A DNA stretch of 64,000 bases from Bacteroidetes bacterium UBA6221 (GTDB lineage: Bacteria; Bacteroidota; Bacteroidia; Chitinophagales; Chitinophagaceae). This document shows positions 26,313-33,928 of this stretch, one piece after another; the stretch's first letter is position 1; every line of letters begins with the position of its first letter. The notes under the pieces are model-generated. The model saw nothing but the letters and a program-made list of their open reading frames with translations. It was not told the origin of the DNA and did not search any database. The position numbers were made by a program, and so were the translations under genes. Where the stretch lies: the NCBI GenBank assembly GCA_002421685.1, contig DISB01000021.1, positions 186,001 through 250,000 of the forward strand, given 5' to 3'.

Positions 26313-26671
26313 AGTTTATGCGTTGTAGTCAAATATACCGTTATTTCACTATAAATTTTGACAGGGCTGTCGCAGTTTGATTTTAGTTGTGTGCAGATAG
26401 GCCCTATCACCGGCAATTGAGTTCCGGTCCATTTGGTCATATACCTGGAAAAAGAGGAATTATTGCATGGGTTGTTAAAGCACAGAGGTATTGAGTCCGG
26501 CTCTGCATTGCCCGAGCAATCCCGGTACAGCTTAAAGAAAAACTGGTAGGTAGAATCCGCGATATGCACGAATATTAATTCGTCCCCGGCGGCGTAGTTG
26601 GCCTTTGCTTGCCGTTGTATGCACAGTGCGGCAAATAAAATAATAACCGAAACAAGAGTCGATTTTCTTAT
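26309..26671 (-). pseudogene. Truncated paralogue of the T9SS cargo gene
   Basis: From 26671 the reverse frame reads (ATA)RKSTLVSVIILFAALCI ... AKANYAAGDELIFVHIADST, then FFFKLYRDCSGNAEPDSIPL and MTKWTGTQLPVIGPICTQL. This is a signal peptide followed by the same N-terminal domain as the neighbouring 591-aa protein (compare GYFDCSG and SSWTGSI). The expected ATG is ATA and no other start precedes the signal peptide; the first usable start is GTG 26569, inside the mature part. The frame stops at 26309, overlapping the neighbour's ATG. It looks like a duplicated gene reduced to its first 120 codons. Confidence 0.55.
26330..26337 (-). promoter_or_regulatory. Bacteroidota -7 box for the 591-aa T9SS gene
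   Basis: On the reverse strand TATATTTG, a perfect TAnnTTTG element, ends 17 bases before the ATG at 26312 and lies inside the end of the upstream pseudogene. No good -33 TTTG is seen at the expected distance. Confidence 0.55.
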
Positions 26672-26751
26672 ATGGGTATTTGTAGGTTTTTTAGCTAAGA
26701 CATGTTATAATAAAAATCAGTTGGCCTATTTTTACTAACAACTACTGTCTA

Positions 26752-27327
26752 ATGCATCCGAAATTTTTCAAAACACCTGCTGACTTCAGGAAATGGCTGG
26801 AAAAGAACCATGAAAAAGAACAAGAGCTATATGTAGGGTATTATAAGAGAGACACAAGTAAAGCCAGTATCACCTGGCCGGAGTCCGTCGACCAGGCTTT
26901 ATGCTTCGGCTGGATAGACGGAGTACGTAAGGGTATTGATGAGAAAAGTTATATGATACGTTTTACGCCGCGGAAACCTGGCAGCATATGGAGTGCGATA
27001 AACATTAAAAAGATGGAGACGCTAAAAGAACAGGGATTGGTACACCCCAAAGGCTTGGCCGCATTTGAAAAACGTAAAGACCACAAATCAGCAATATATT
27101 CTTTTGAGCAGGACAAAGACAATCTGAAATTGCCGCCTGAATTTGAAGCAGAATTTAAAATGAATAAGCAAGCCTGGAAATATTTTCATAATTCAGCACC
27201 ATCGTACCAAAGGGGTGCTATATGGTGGGTCATCAGTGCAAAACAGGAGGCCACGCGTCTCAAACGCCTGAAAACCCTTATCGAAGACTCCGCAGCGGGC
27301 TTGCGCATCAAGTTGATGCGTCGGTGA
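26752..27327 (+). CDS. YdeI/OmpD-associated family protein
   Basis: 191 residues with the family's typical beginning (KFFKTPADFRKWLEKNHEKE, LYVGYYKRDTSKASITWPES) and the core VDQALCFGWIDGVRKGIDEK followed by FTPRKPGSIWSAINIKKME. The length fits. Members are cytosolic proteins of unclear function; some are linked to resistance to bacteriocin-like peptides. It stands alone between the T9SS region and a reverse-strand gene, with no operon partners. Confidence 0.85.
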   Translation: MHPKFFKTPADFRKWLEKNHEKEQELYVGYYKRDTSKASITWPESVDQALCFGWIDGVRKGIDEKSYMIRFTPRKPGSIWSAINIKKMETLKEQGLVHPKGLAAFEKRKDHKSAIYSFEQDKDNLKLPPEFEAEFKMNKQAWKYFHNSAPSYQRGAIWWVISAKQEATRLKRLKTLIEDSAAGLRIKLMRR

Positions 27328-27372
27328 TAATGTTACAGTCCGATACTAACAAATAAGCCCGCAGACTAATGC

Positions 27373-27696
27373 CTAATTAAATATCCTCGCAAGACCAATA
27401 AACACTACAATAATACCCATACTGGTAAGGCCATACAAAACAAATCCGCTTGTCGCTGAAACTGTTAATGTCCAAACACAACTTATAAAACAAAGTAATG
27501 CCCCCGCCAATATATAGTAGAGGCCAATAGAAGTATTGCGGGCATTGCGCATTTTTTTGAACTCGCGCAGCATCTCCGGTATATTTCTTTCCTCAATGCC
27601 CATGTTCAGCAACTCGGCCTTTACCTGCTCATTACTGAAGCCTTTTTCAAGCCACAGCAGCGCCTGTTGTTGTATAGAGGCCTTAATTTCTGTCAT
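27373..27696 (-). CDS. Small membrane protein with N-terminal helical domain
   Basis: 107 residues from ATG 27696 (an ATG 6 codons upstream is also in frame). The first 60 residues are soluble and helical (ALLWLEKGFSNEQVKAELLN, MLREFKKMRNARN), resembling a short UBA- or SHOCT-like unit. Two transmembrane helices follow (about 57-78 and 84-105). Members of this general type are common in Bacteroidota and uncharacterised. The gene is convergent with the YdeI-like gene and has no partners. Confidence 0.6.
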   Translation of the reverse strand: MTEIKASIQQQALLWLEKGFSNEQVKAELLNMGIEERNIPEMLREFKKMRNARNTSIGLYYILAGALLCFISCVWTLTVSATSGFVLYGLTSMGIIVVFIGLARIFN

Positions 27697-27785
27697 ACCT
27701 GTTAAATATAACAAATATTTTACTTTTTAGAACCCTCATTTTTTCAGAAAATGAATGGCAGAACAGGAACTATCCTTATCTTTAA

Positions 27786-28556
27786 ATGACAAAATTGAAA
27801 AAGAAAGAAATGCGACGCAACCAGGCAATATCATTCATATCCATACCCCTGTTTTCTGTTTTTATCAATTCCTGTGGCAAGGACAAACCGTTATCTCCAT
27901 ATGTGCCCGATAACGGTGGCGCTTTCAAGTACACTATTTCCGGACTGAAAGATACCATGCTTGAAAGGTCGGGTGAGGTACGCTACCTGGTAACCGTAGA
28001 AAAGCAGGAAGGGCAAGCTGAATTAGTTGTTTTGTCGGCTAAAGACCTGCCTAAGGGCATGGAAGTATTATTCGATCCCGTTAACAATGAAAAACCGTCT
28101 TTCAGCACCACTATAATCATACGCAATACCCGTGTTCCGGAGGGTACGCACAAGATAAATATCACCGGTGCCAGCGTTACAACAGGCATCACCAATTTTT
28201 ATATCAATGTCAAGGTGTTGCCCTATACCAACGCAGCCCTCGGGCTGGAAGGTTTGTTTACCGAAACGGGCCAGTGCACACAGACCGGTGCTGTAAATGA
28301 TAACGTGAATATTGTAGCTGATGAGACGGTTAAAAACCGCATACACATCAAAGGCCTGTTCAGCGGTGTTATGACCAACAAGATTTATGCTGATATTGAT
28401 CCGGTTACCAAGACACTGACCATTCCCTCCCAGGTGCAGAACGACCTTACCTATGCGGGTGATGGAACATTTGACGACGACAAACTGGTAATCAACTATA
28501 CCATGAATGGCGACGTTATCAATAACAACTGCACGTCAACGCTTACCAGGAACTAA
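27786..28556 (+). CDS. Lipoprotein, 256 aa
   Basis: Signal peptide with lipobox SVFINSC (SpII cleavage before Cys), so a membrane-anchored lipoprotein. The mature part is beta-rich (YTISGLKDTMLERSGEVRYL; GITNFYINVKVLP) and ends with a domain containing two Cys (TGQCTQTGAV, NNNCTSTLTRN), similar to lipid- or ligand-binding small domains. A box TATCTTTA abuts ATG 27786. This makes the second ATG at 27810 (MRRNQAISFISIPLFSVF) the more natural start. Function unknown. Confidence 0.6.
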   Translation: MTKLKKKEMRRNQAISFISIPLFSVFINSCGKDKPLSPYVPDNGGAFKYTISGLKDTMLERSGEVRYLVTVEKQEGQAELVVLSAKDLPKGMEVLFDPVNNEKPSFSTTIIIRNTRVPEGTHKINITGASVTTGITNFYINVKVLPYTNAALGLEGLFTETGQCTQTGAVNDNVNIVADETVKNRIHIKGLFSGVMTNKIYADIDPVTKTLTIPSQVQNDLTYAGDGTFDDDKLVINYTMNGDVINNNCTSTLTRN

Positions 28557-28958
28557 TTAATCAATAGTAACTGTTTCTTTGCCGGACTTTTTGCTGATAT
28601 GGCAACAATCGGCGGAAATGGTATAGAGCTCATCTACAACGATTGCAGCACCTTGCATGCCTATAAAGCGGAACGGTATAGTGCGGTTGTACATCCGGCT
28701 TACGTAACTATCATCTATTACTGTATATGCGCCGTCAGGCCATCCGTCACTATTGAACCGTAAAGTATCGTTGGTTTCAGTATTAATTGTATAATGGTCT
28801 GATAGTGCCGGCTTGTTTCCATCCTTATCTGTTACCGTCACATTCACCGCTGCGAACATTTGCGTACATATGACCCCTTCGCAATTGTTCTTTTTTTTAT
28901 TGTTGCAGGAGTTGACAGCCAGGGGCACTGCCAACAGGACTATAAATATCTTTTGCAT
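28557..28958 (-). CDS. Small lipoprotein, 133 aa
   Basis: Start chosen at ATG 28958 (MQKIFIVLLAVPLAVNSC), which gives a standard SpII signal with Cys18; an upstream ATG adds 8 residues. After the lipobox comes a Lys/Asn linker with CEGVICTQMF, then a compact beta-rich domain (AAVNVTVTDKDGNKPALSDH) ending with DCCHISKKSGKETVTID. Four Cys may form disulphides. Its stop is immediately adjacent to that of the convergent lipoprotein. Function unknown. Confidence 0.6.
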   Translation of the reverse strand: MQKIFIVLLAVPLAVNSCNNKKKNNCEGVICTQMFAAVNVTVTDKDGNKPALSDHYTINTETNDTLRFNSDGWPDGAYTVIDDSYVSRMYNRTIPFRFIGMQGAAIVVDELYTISADCCHISKKSGKETVTID

Positions 28959-28998
28959 GACCGTTTTTAACAGAAGGTGCAAGAATTATGCCATCAAT

Positions 28999-31185
28999 CT
29001 ACTGTATTATCCATTTAAGCGTTTGCCGGGTGCTATTCCCCTCAGCGGAAATATATAACAGGTAGACACCTGCGGGCATATTAGCGGCCGGAAGTTCTAT
29101 TATATTCTTCCCGGCATTAAGGCCAATATTCTGCTCATACTGTTTTTTACCGGTAACATCGCAAACAACAATATGTGCGTCACTGTTGGTTACCGTATGA
29201 ATGCTCAGTTCAGCTCTTTTGCCCGATGGATTGGGATAAAGCTGTGCATGCCATGTATTGTTGTTGATGTCGTGTACAGCAGCGGGGAGGCGCACATAAA
29301 AGGTATCCTGCAATGTACCGATATCAGTCAATTCCAGCCCTTCGTGGTCGATAAATTTTGCCCGGTCGAATGATAATGTAACCAAAGTGCCCACCGGGGT
29401 AGAAGCCGGTATTTTAAACTCAAGGTTAGCTATTAGCCCTTGCCCGTTCACATCCTGTTTGTCAGTTCGGGCATACGCCCAATCTACCGATGTTGCCGAA
29501 ACATCTTTTATAAAGCTGAGCGTGTTGGTGTTATTGCCCAGCCAGCTGGTAGAATAAGTGATGAGGGGTGGGGTAGCTAATGAAAGTCCATCCACCAGTA
29601 CATTAGTGGCCAGGCCATACAGGCCGCTTACCGGATTGATAGCGTTGCCCAGCAATATTTTTATGTTGACGGTAGAGTCGGGGTTAGGATTGATGCCACT
29701 ATGGTCGAAATACAGTTCAGTGGTGGCCGTAGTCTTTCTCCTGGGACCTTTTGCATGTACCTGCCCGTAGTTAAGACTTATTGCATTAAGATCTGCTGTG
29801 TCGACAATTCCGTCCCCATTGCAGTCGGCGTGTTTTTTGTCAATATTATTCAGGAAAGAACCATCCCAGAAATCGCAATACTGTGCAACCCAGTTCGTTG
29901 AGGCCGATGGCCGGGCCGAGCCTGTATCGTTATACGCAATAGCGATTGCGAGGGGATCGTAAAGATTGGCTGTTTTATCAGAGTTTGCGTCTCCCGGCCA
30001 TACCGAGTCGGCACTGCAATCCCTCACCATAACAGTGTAAACATAAGTAGCCTTACCCTGCAGCTTACAGGCATTGTCTCGTGCTACGACATTGACATTA
30101 AAGAAAGGTAACTGTGCAGGGGTGACGGAAGCGGGCGTTTTCCAGGAAATACTGCCTATAGCAGTGCCGACCCCTGCTGTAGTTGATGTGGTAAAAGTCC
30201 AGTTGCCGGGTAATACCGGTTCTACGATGTCCAGGTAAACAGAGTCTGCAGGATTACCGTCTGTAAAGTTGAAATACAATTGGTTGTTCCTGCCGGGACA
30301 GGTGTAAGTTACCATATTGGCTGTACTTACCGGCTCAGGTGTTGTTAATGTACTTCCCGGTGTTGCAGCAACACAGATAACAATGTAGTCCCGCAGGGTG
30401 TAACCGATATAGACGCCGTTCCTGTACTCTTTTATTTTCATGGCGAGCGTGTATTTTCCTGTTGCCGTCGATTTCAGCACCATATTGTTGTCGCCATCTA
30501 TATAGCAGAGGCCGCCTGCGCCAAAAGGCGTAGCCACGCTGTATCCTGTATAATATGGTATGGGCATTCCCTGGCCCGAGGCGGGCTGTACGAATTCATA
30601 AGCTATACTATCCCCATCGGGATCCAACGCTGTAAGAGGAATTTTCATACTGTCATTTATGAAAATGGTATGGGGTGGATAGTCGGGTATTACAGCGCTT
30701 ATATTGTTTGCCATCAGAAGCGGTGCGTCCACGTAAAAGCTTTGGCCGCTGGCACCTTGCAGGTTAGTAATGCCGAAATTCCTGCTGCTGTTGGAAAACA
30801 CAAAATACCAATCGTTTGCAGAAGATGGCAACTTGATGGTATCGGCATATTCTGCGGTAATGTAACCGGGATAAGAAGCACTCAAATTAGTGCATGTAGT
30901 TACTGTTCCGGCGCAGAAGGGTTGCAAGGTATCGTTTGAAATGCGGGGCAGGTTTTTGTTTACAACCAGGTTGTTTAGTTTCGATTCTGCATATATGCCT
31001 ATAAAAGTCGGAAAGTCTATAGCCCCGGTTTCGCATGTTTTGTATAGGGTAAGGTGTATCCTATAGGTCAATGGTGTGCCAAGATATTCGTAACGCAGGT
31101 GAGCACCGGTAAAGTGATTAGCACTGGCGGTTGAAAAGCAGAAAAACAAGGCAACAAGTAATAGTCTGTTCATTCGGGAAACCAT
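28999..31185 (-). CDS. Secreted T9SS cargo protein with dockerin-like calcium motifs, 728 aa
   Basis: Signal peptide (NRLLLVALFFCFSTASA); the start may be ATG 31185 or 31173. The N-terminal domain (HLRYEYLGTPLTYRIHLTLY) and the segment LDPDGDSIAYEFVQPA are shared with the 591-aa protein, so the two are paralogues. Around residues 395-470 there are two dockerin/EF-type calcium loops: GDANSDKTANLYDPL and DCNGDGIVDTADLNAI. A cohesin-like beta domain follows (FDHSGINPNPDSTVNIKIL). The end is a T9SS type A sorting domain (HAQLYPNPSGKRAELSI ... MPAGVYLLYIS). Predicted surface adhesin or scaffold protein. Confidence 0.85.
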   Translation of the reverse strand: MVSRMNRLLLVALFFCFSTASANHFTGAHLRYEYLGTPLTYRIHLTLYKTCETGAIDFPTFIGIYAESKLNNLVVNKNLPRISNDTLQPFCAGTVTTCTNLSASYPGYITAEYADTIKLPSSANDWYFVFSNSSRNFGITNLQGASGQSFYVDAPLLMANNISAVIPDYPPHTIFINDSMKIPLTALDPDGDSIAYEFVQPASGQGMPIPYYTGYSVATPFGAGGLCYIDGDNNMVLKSTATGKYTLAMKIKEYRNGVYIGYTLRDYIVICVAATPGSTLTTPEPVSTANMVTYTCPGRNNQLYFNFTDGNPADSVYLDIVEPVLPGNWTFTTSTTAGVGTAIGSISWKTPASVTPAQLPFFNVNVVARDNACKLQGKATYVYTVMVRDCSADSVWPGDANSDKTANLYDPLAIAIAYNDTGSARPSASTNWVAQYCDFWDGSFLNNIDKKHADCNGDGIVDTADLNAISLNYGQVHAKGPRRKTTATTELYFDHSGINPNPDSTVNIKILLGNAINPVSGLYGLATNVLVDGLSLATPPLITYSTSWLGNNTNTLSFIKDVSATSVDWAYARTDKQDVNGQGLIANLEFKIPASTPVGTLVTLSFDRAKFIDHEGLELTDIGTLQDTFYVRLPAAVHDINNNTWHAQLYPNPSGKRAELSIHTVTNSDAHIVVCDVTGKKQYEQNIGLNAGKNIIELPAANMPAGVYLLYISAEGNSTRQTLKWIIQ

Positions 31186-31231
31186 TGATTACTATAAATA
31201 TACGGATATTGCTACAAACTGAAAAAATGCG

Positions 31232-31762
31232 CTATGGTTGAGTAGCGGTATAGATGACCCCCACCGTATAATCGCCGGCGGGAAACAGTGCGCCTGGGTT
31301 GGCGCGATAATTAACCGAGAATGTTTTATTGCCGCCATTCTTGCAGTTCAGCAACAAATCGCGGGGGCTGGCAGACAAGGGAGCAAATGAATTAAATGAA
31401 TTGGCCACGCTACCGCCCGTATTATTCTCACTCACAGTTAAAAAAAGCGTATTGTCTACCGGCATTTCCGGGGCGGGGTAGGAGTTGCCGGAGTAACTGA
31501 ATACCGGGGAATTGGCCCGTACATTCACTACAAAATCGCGATTGGAATGAACTGTGAAATCCTGTTTGCCCGATTCCACACCATTCATGTAACTATTTAT
31601 GCTGCTGAACCCTATGTTAACATCCGAACCATTCATGGAAGATATCTGTATGGTAGGCTCCAGGTGTACTTTTATCAGTTGCGTTGCAACGTCCGACTGC
31701 TGGGCGTGCAACTTTAGCCAACCCGCAGAAAGCAACAATACAACAGCAATGATTTTCTTCAT
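31232..31762 (-). CDS. Secreted subunit-like beta-sandwich protein, 176 aa
   Basis: Signal peptide (KKIIAVVLLLSAGWLKLHAQ), then a beta-rich mature protein with SSINSYMNGVESGKQDFTVH and SNRDFVVNVRANSPVFSYSG. The C-terminal strand motif (AGDYTVGVIYTATQP) resembles DUF4402- or WxL-type pilin subunits. The protein at 33363-33854 shares the same plan (NDYLNGV, VKSNANWILNF, GGLYSIGIVYTLT). A PapD-like chaperone gene follows upstream on the same strand, so these may be a chaperone-assisted surface fibre system. The T9SS gene lies just downstream. Confidence 0.65.
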   Translation of the reverse strand: MKKIIAVVLLLSAGWLKLHAQQSDVATQLIKVHLEPTIQISSMNGSDVNIGFSSINSYMNGVESGKQDFTVHSNRDFVVNVRANSPVFSYSGNSYPAPEMPVDNTLFLTVSENNTGGSVANSFNSFAPLSASPRDLLLNCKNGGNKTFSVNYRANPGALFPAGDYTVGVIYTATQP

Positions 31763-31931
31763 TCTCTTGGTGTTAAAAATACAGAATTTGCAAAGGTGTC
31801 TATCCCGAAGTGTGTCATGGCAGAAACTGGTATTGCTAAATTACAACAAACAGGCGCTTTAGCAAATAAAACCCGGTTAAAATAAAAAACAAAACAACTC
31901 AATGAACTGAATATAAAATGATTAGGAATAG

Positions 31932-32762
31932 CTACTTGCTGTTTTCCTTCGGCATTGGTTTCACTTCAATGTTGCTCTCGATAGCTTCCAGTGAAAGGTC
32001 TTCGCCGGCATCTAATATACCCAGTGCGCTGTATTTACCTTCGGGCAGGTTCTTAGGTAATTCAAATGTCACCAGGCGTACTTGTTCGGGGAACATGGGA
32101 AACTCAATAAAATCCAGTTTGGTCTGTTCGCCATTTGCCGCTGCTAGTTCCAGGTGGGCCTTACATTCTATCATCACGTCGCCTGTGTTCTTGCACACCA
32201 GGTCGTATGCATTTGCTATTTCGGGGTTTGGCTTCAGGTCCAGTACCTTGATGCCTTTTTCGGTAACATTCGGCGGCGTCTGGTATACGTGTACTCCCAC
32301 GCGTATCAGGTTCTTGACCGTGGCCTGGGCGTTTTTATCATTCCTGCTTACGTTCTCTTCCACGGTTTCTATAAACAACATGGCCCATTTCATTTCTGCC
32401 GTGGCCTCGGGTGTAGACGGTACCAGCATCTGTGCGGTAAGCTGGGTAGATTCACCGGGTTGCAGTTCTACGAAATTCTTGTCTATGGTCATCCATTTGG
32501 CACAGGAGCGGCCTAAACTGGCGGGCTCAAAATATATATGCCCCCCGGTAGAATCGCGCACCCAGTCGTTGAGATATATCCTGAACTGCACCTTGCTAGC
32601 TGAGCCATTGGACAGGTTGATAACCTGCGCTTCGCTTTGCCCGCCCGATAGCCTGAAGTCCAGAGTAGTGGGATAAACACCCAGGTTCTGCGCCTTGGCC
32701 AATGGGGTAAAAACGGTAAGAAACAGGAAAGTTGTGATTAAAAAATGGAAGTTCAGTCTCAT
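31932..32762 (-). CDS. PapD-like periplasmic chaperone
   Basis: 276 residues from ATG 32762; the frame is open further upstream but only this start gives a normal signal peptide (RLNFHFLITTFLFLTVFTPL ... AKA). The mature sequence GVYPTTLDFRLSGGQSEAQV, then INLSNGSASKVQFRIYLNDW is the first immunoglobulin-like domain of fimbrial chaperone-type proteins. A second beta domain follows (LPEGKYSALGILDAGEDLSL). It is divergent from the two small secreted proteins at 32830-33854 and upstream of the 176-aa subunit-like gene. No usher gene is present. Confidence 0.7.
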   Translation of the reverse strand: MRLNFHFLITTFLFLTVFTPLAKAQNLGVYPTTLDFRLSGGQSEAQVINLSNGSASKVQFRIYLNDWVRDSTGGHIYFEPASLGRSCAKWMTIDKNFVELQPGESTQLTAQMLVPSTPEATAEMKWAMLFIETVEENVSRNDKNAQATVKNLIRVGVHVYQTPPNVTEKGIKVLDLKPNPEIANAYDLVCKNTGDVMIECKAHLELAAANGEQTKLDFIEFPMFPEQVRLVTFELPKNLPEGKYSALGILDAGEDLSLEAIESNIEVKPMPKENSK

Positions 32763-32789
32763 ATGAGTAAGTATACCATGCAAAAAAAC

Positions 32790-32797
32790 TACTTTTG
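32790..32797 (+). promoter_or_regulatory. -7 box upstream of the 178-aa secreted protein
   Basis: TACTTTTG matches TAnnTTTG and lies 32 bases before ATG 32830, in the 67-base divergent region. No clear -33 element is visible. Confidence 0.45.
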
Positions 32798-32829
32798 TCG
32801 GCAATAACAAAGCAAATGACCATAAATTC

Positions 32830-33366
32830 ATGATGAGGTATTTGTATGTCCTGGCGCTTGTTCTATTTACCGGTTCCTATACTTTTTCCAGTGGTAGTTC
32901 TATCTATGGGGGCGATGATGACGACGATGATAATGGGGGCAACAGTAGTGCCAACAACAATAACTACCTCGATGTAAACCTCAACTCTAACCTGAATTTC
33001 ACCATCAATCAGCCGGAAGAACTTGAGCATACGCAAACGCTTACCAATGCTATCAGGCTCAATTTTATGACCAAGCGGAAGAATTGTGGCATATATGCAA
33101 AAGTGGTGTCTTACACCGCTCCCTATGGGGCCGACAAGACAAATGTCCCGTTGGAACTTAAACACCGGTCAGATAATTCCAATAATGTCAGCAGCCTGGT
33201 TACCACGCCACTGCACCTCACTACCTATGACCAGCGCCTGTTCATACAACCCAAATCCAAGCAGGAGTATAATTTTTACTACGACCTGCGATTGATGCCC
33301 CTGGGTTATGAGTACCCGGAAGGACAGTATAATTTCACCCTTATGTTTACCATGACCCAGGAATGA
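32830..33366 (+). CDS. Secreted protein with Asp-rich linker, 178 aa
   Basis: Signal peptide (RYLYVLALVLFTGSYTFSSG) followed by an extreme acidic/Asn linker (GGDDDDDDNGGNSSANNNN), then a beta-rich domain (LNLNFTINQPEELEHTQT-like strands, LRLMPLGYEYPEGQYNFTLM). The final YPEGQYNFTLMFTMTQE strand again looks like a pilin or WxL-type end. The stop overlaps the next ATG by 4 bases (ATGA), so the two are co-translated. The chaperone gene is divergent. The Asp run may bind calcium. Function unknown. Confidence 0.65.
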   Translation: MMRYLYVLALVLFTGSYTFSSGSSIYGGDDDDDDNGGNSSANNNNYLDVNLNSNLNFTINQPEELEHTQTLTNAIRLNFMTKRKNCGIYAKVVSYTAPYGADKTNVPLELKHRSDNSNNVSSLVTTPLHLTTYDQRLFIQPKSKQEYNFYYDLRLMPLGYEYPEGQYNFTLMFTMTQE

Positions 33367-33854
33367 GGTATTTATTAGCTATAGCGTTCGTTATTGCAGC
33401 ATTGCACTGCCGGGCACAGAGTTATTCAGGCTCTGTGCAGGGCAACTTTATTGTGTATTCCATGCAATCCCTCACCGTTACACCCCTTGGCGGCGTTATC
33501 AGTTTCGACAGCCCTAACGACTACCTGAATGGGGTAATAGCAAAGAATTACGCAAGTATTGCTGTAAAAAGCAATGCCAACTGGATACTGAACTTTGCAG
33601 CCCAGAGCACCTATTTTACGGCGCTCACCCGTAATGCGAGTACAGACATGCCCGCCACGGTACTAAGCGTGCGGAAAAGCGGGAGCAGTAGCTTCAAGAC
33701 CCTTTCCACGCAAAGCCAGAAACTGGAAAGTGGCAGCCGGGGCAGTTCCGGCGATCACCACGAATTCAATATTGATGTAAGTTTCAACCCGGGCTTCAAG
33801 TATAGCGGCGGCCTTTATAGCATCGGCATAGTGTATACCCTTACAAAACAATAA
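33363..33854 (+). CDS. Secreted subunit-like protein, 163 aa
   Basis: Signal peptide (RYLLAIAFVIAALHCRAQ), then a beta-sandwich-like mature part: LGGVISFDSPNDYLNGVIAK, AVKSNANWILNFAAQSTYF and the terminal strand GGLYSIGIVYTLTKQ. It is related by layout to the 176-aa protein at 31232-31762. Translation is coupled to the upstream gene through ATGA. Together with the chaperone it suggests an uncharacterised surface appendage cluster. Confidence 0.65.
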   Translation: MRYLLAIAFVIAALHCRAQSYSGSVQGNFIVYSMQSLTVTPLGGVISFDSPNDYLNGVIAKNYASIAVKSNANWILNFAAQSTYFTALTRNASTDMPATVLSVRKSGSSSFKTLSTQSQKLESGSRGSSGDHHEFNIDVSFNPGFKYSGGLYSIGIVYTLTKQ

Positions 33855-33928
33855 GCTCCCCCTGAAAATACCCCCGTAAATACCATGGAATAGCTTAATT
33901 TTATCCTTCGCAAAATCGCATTAAAATA

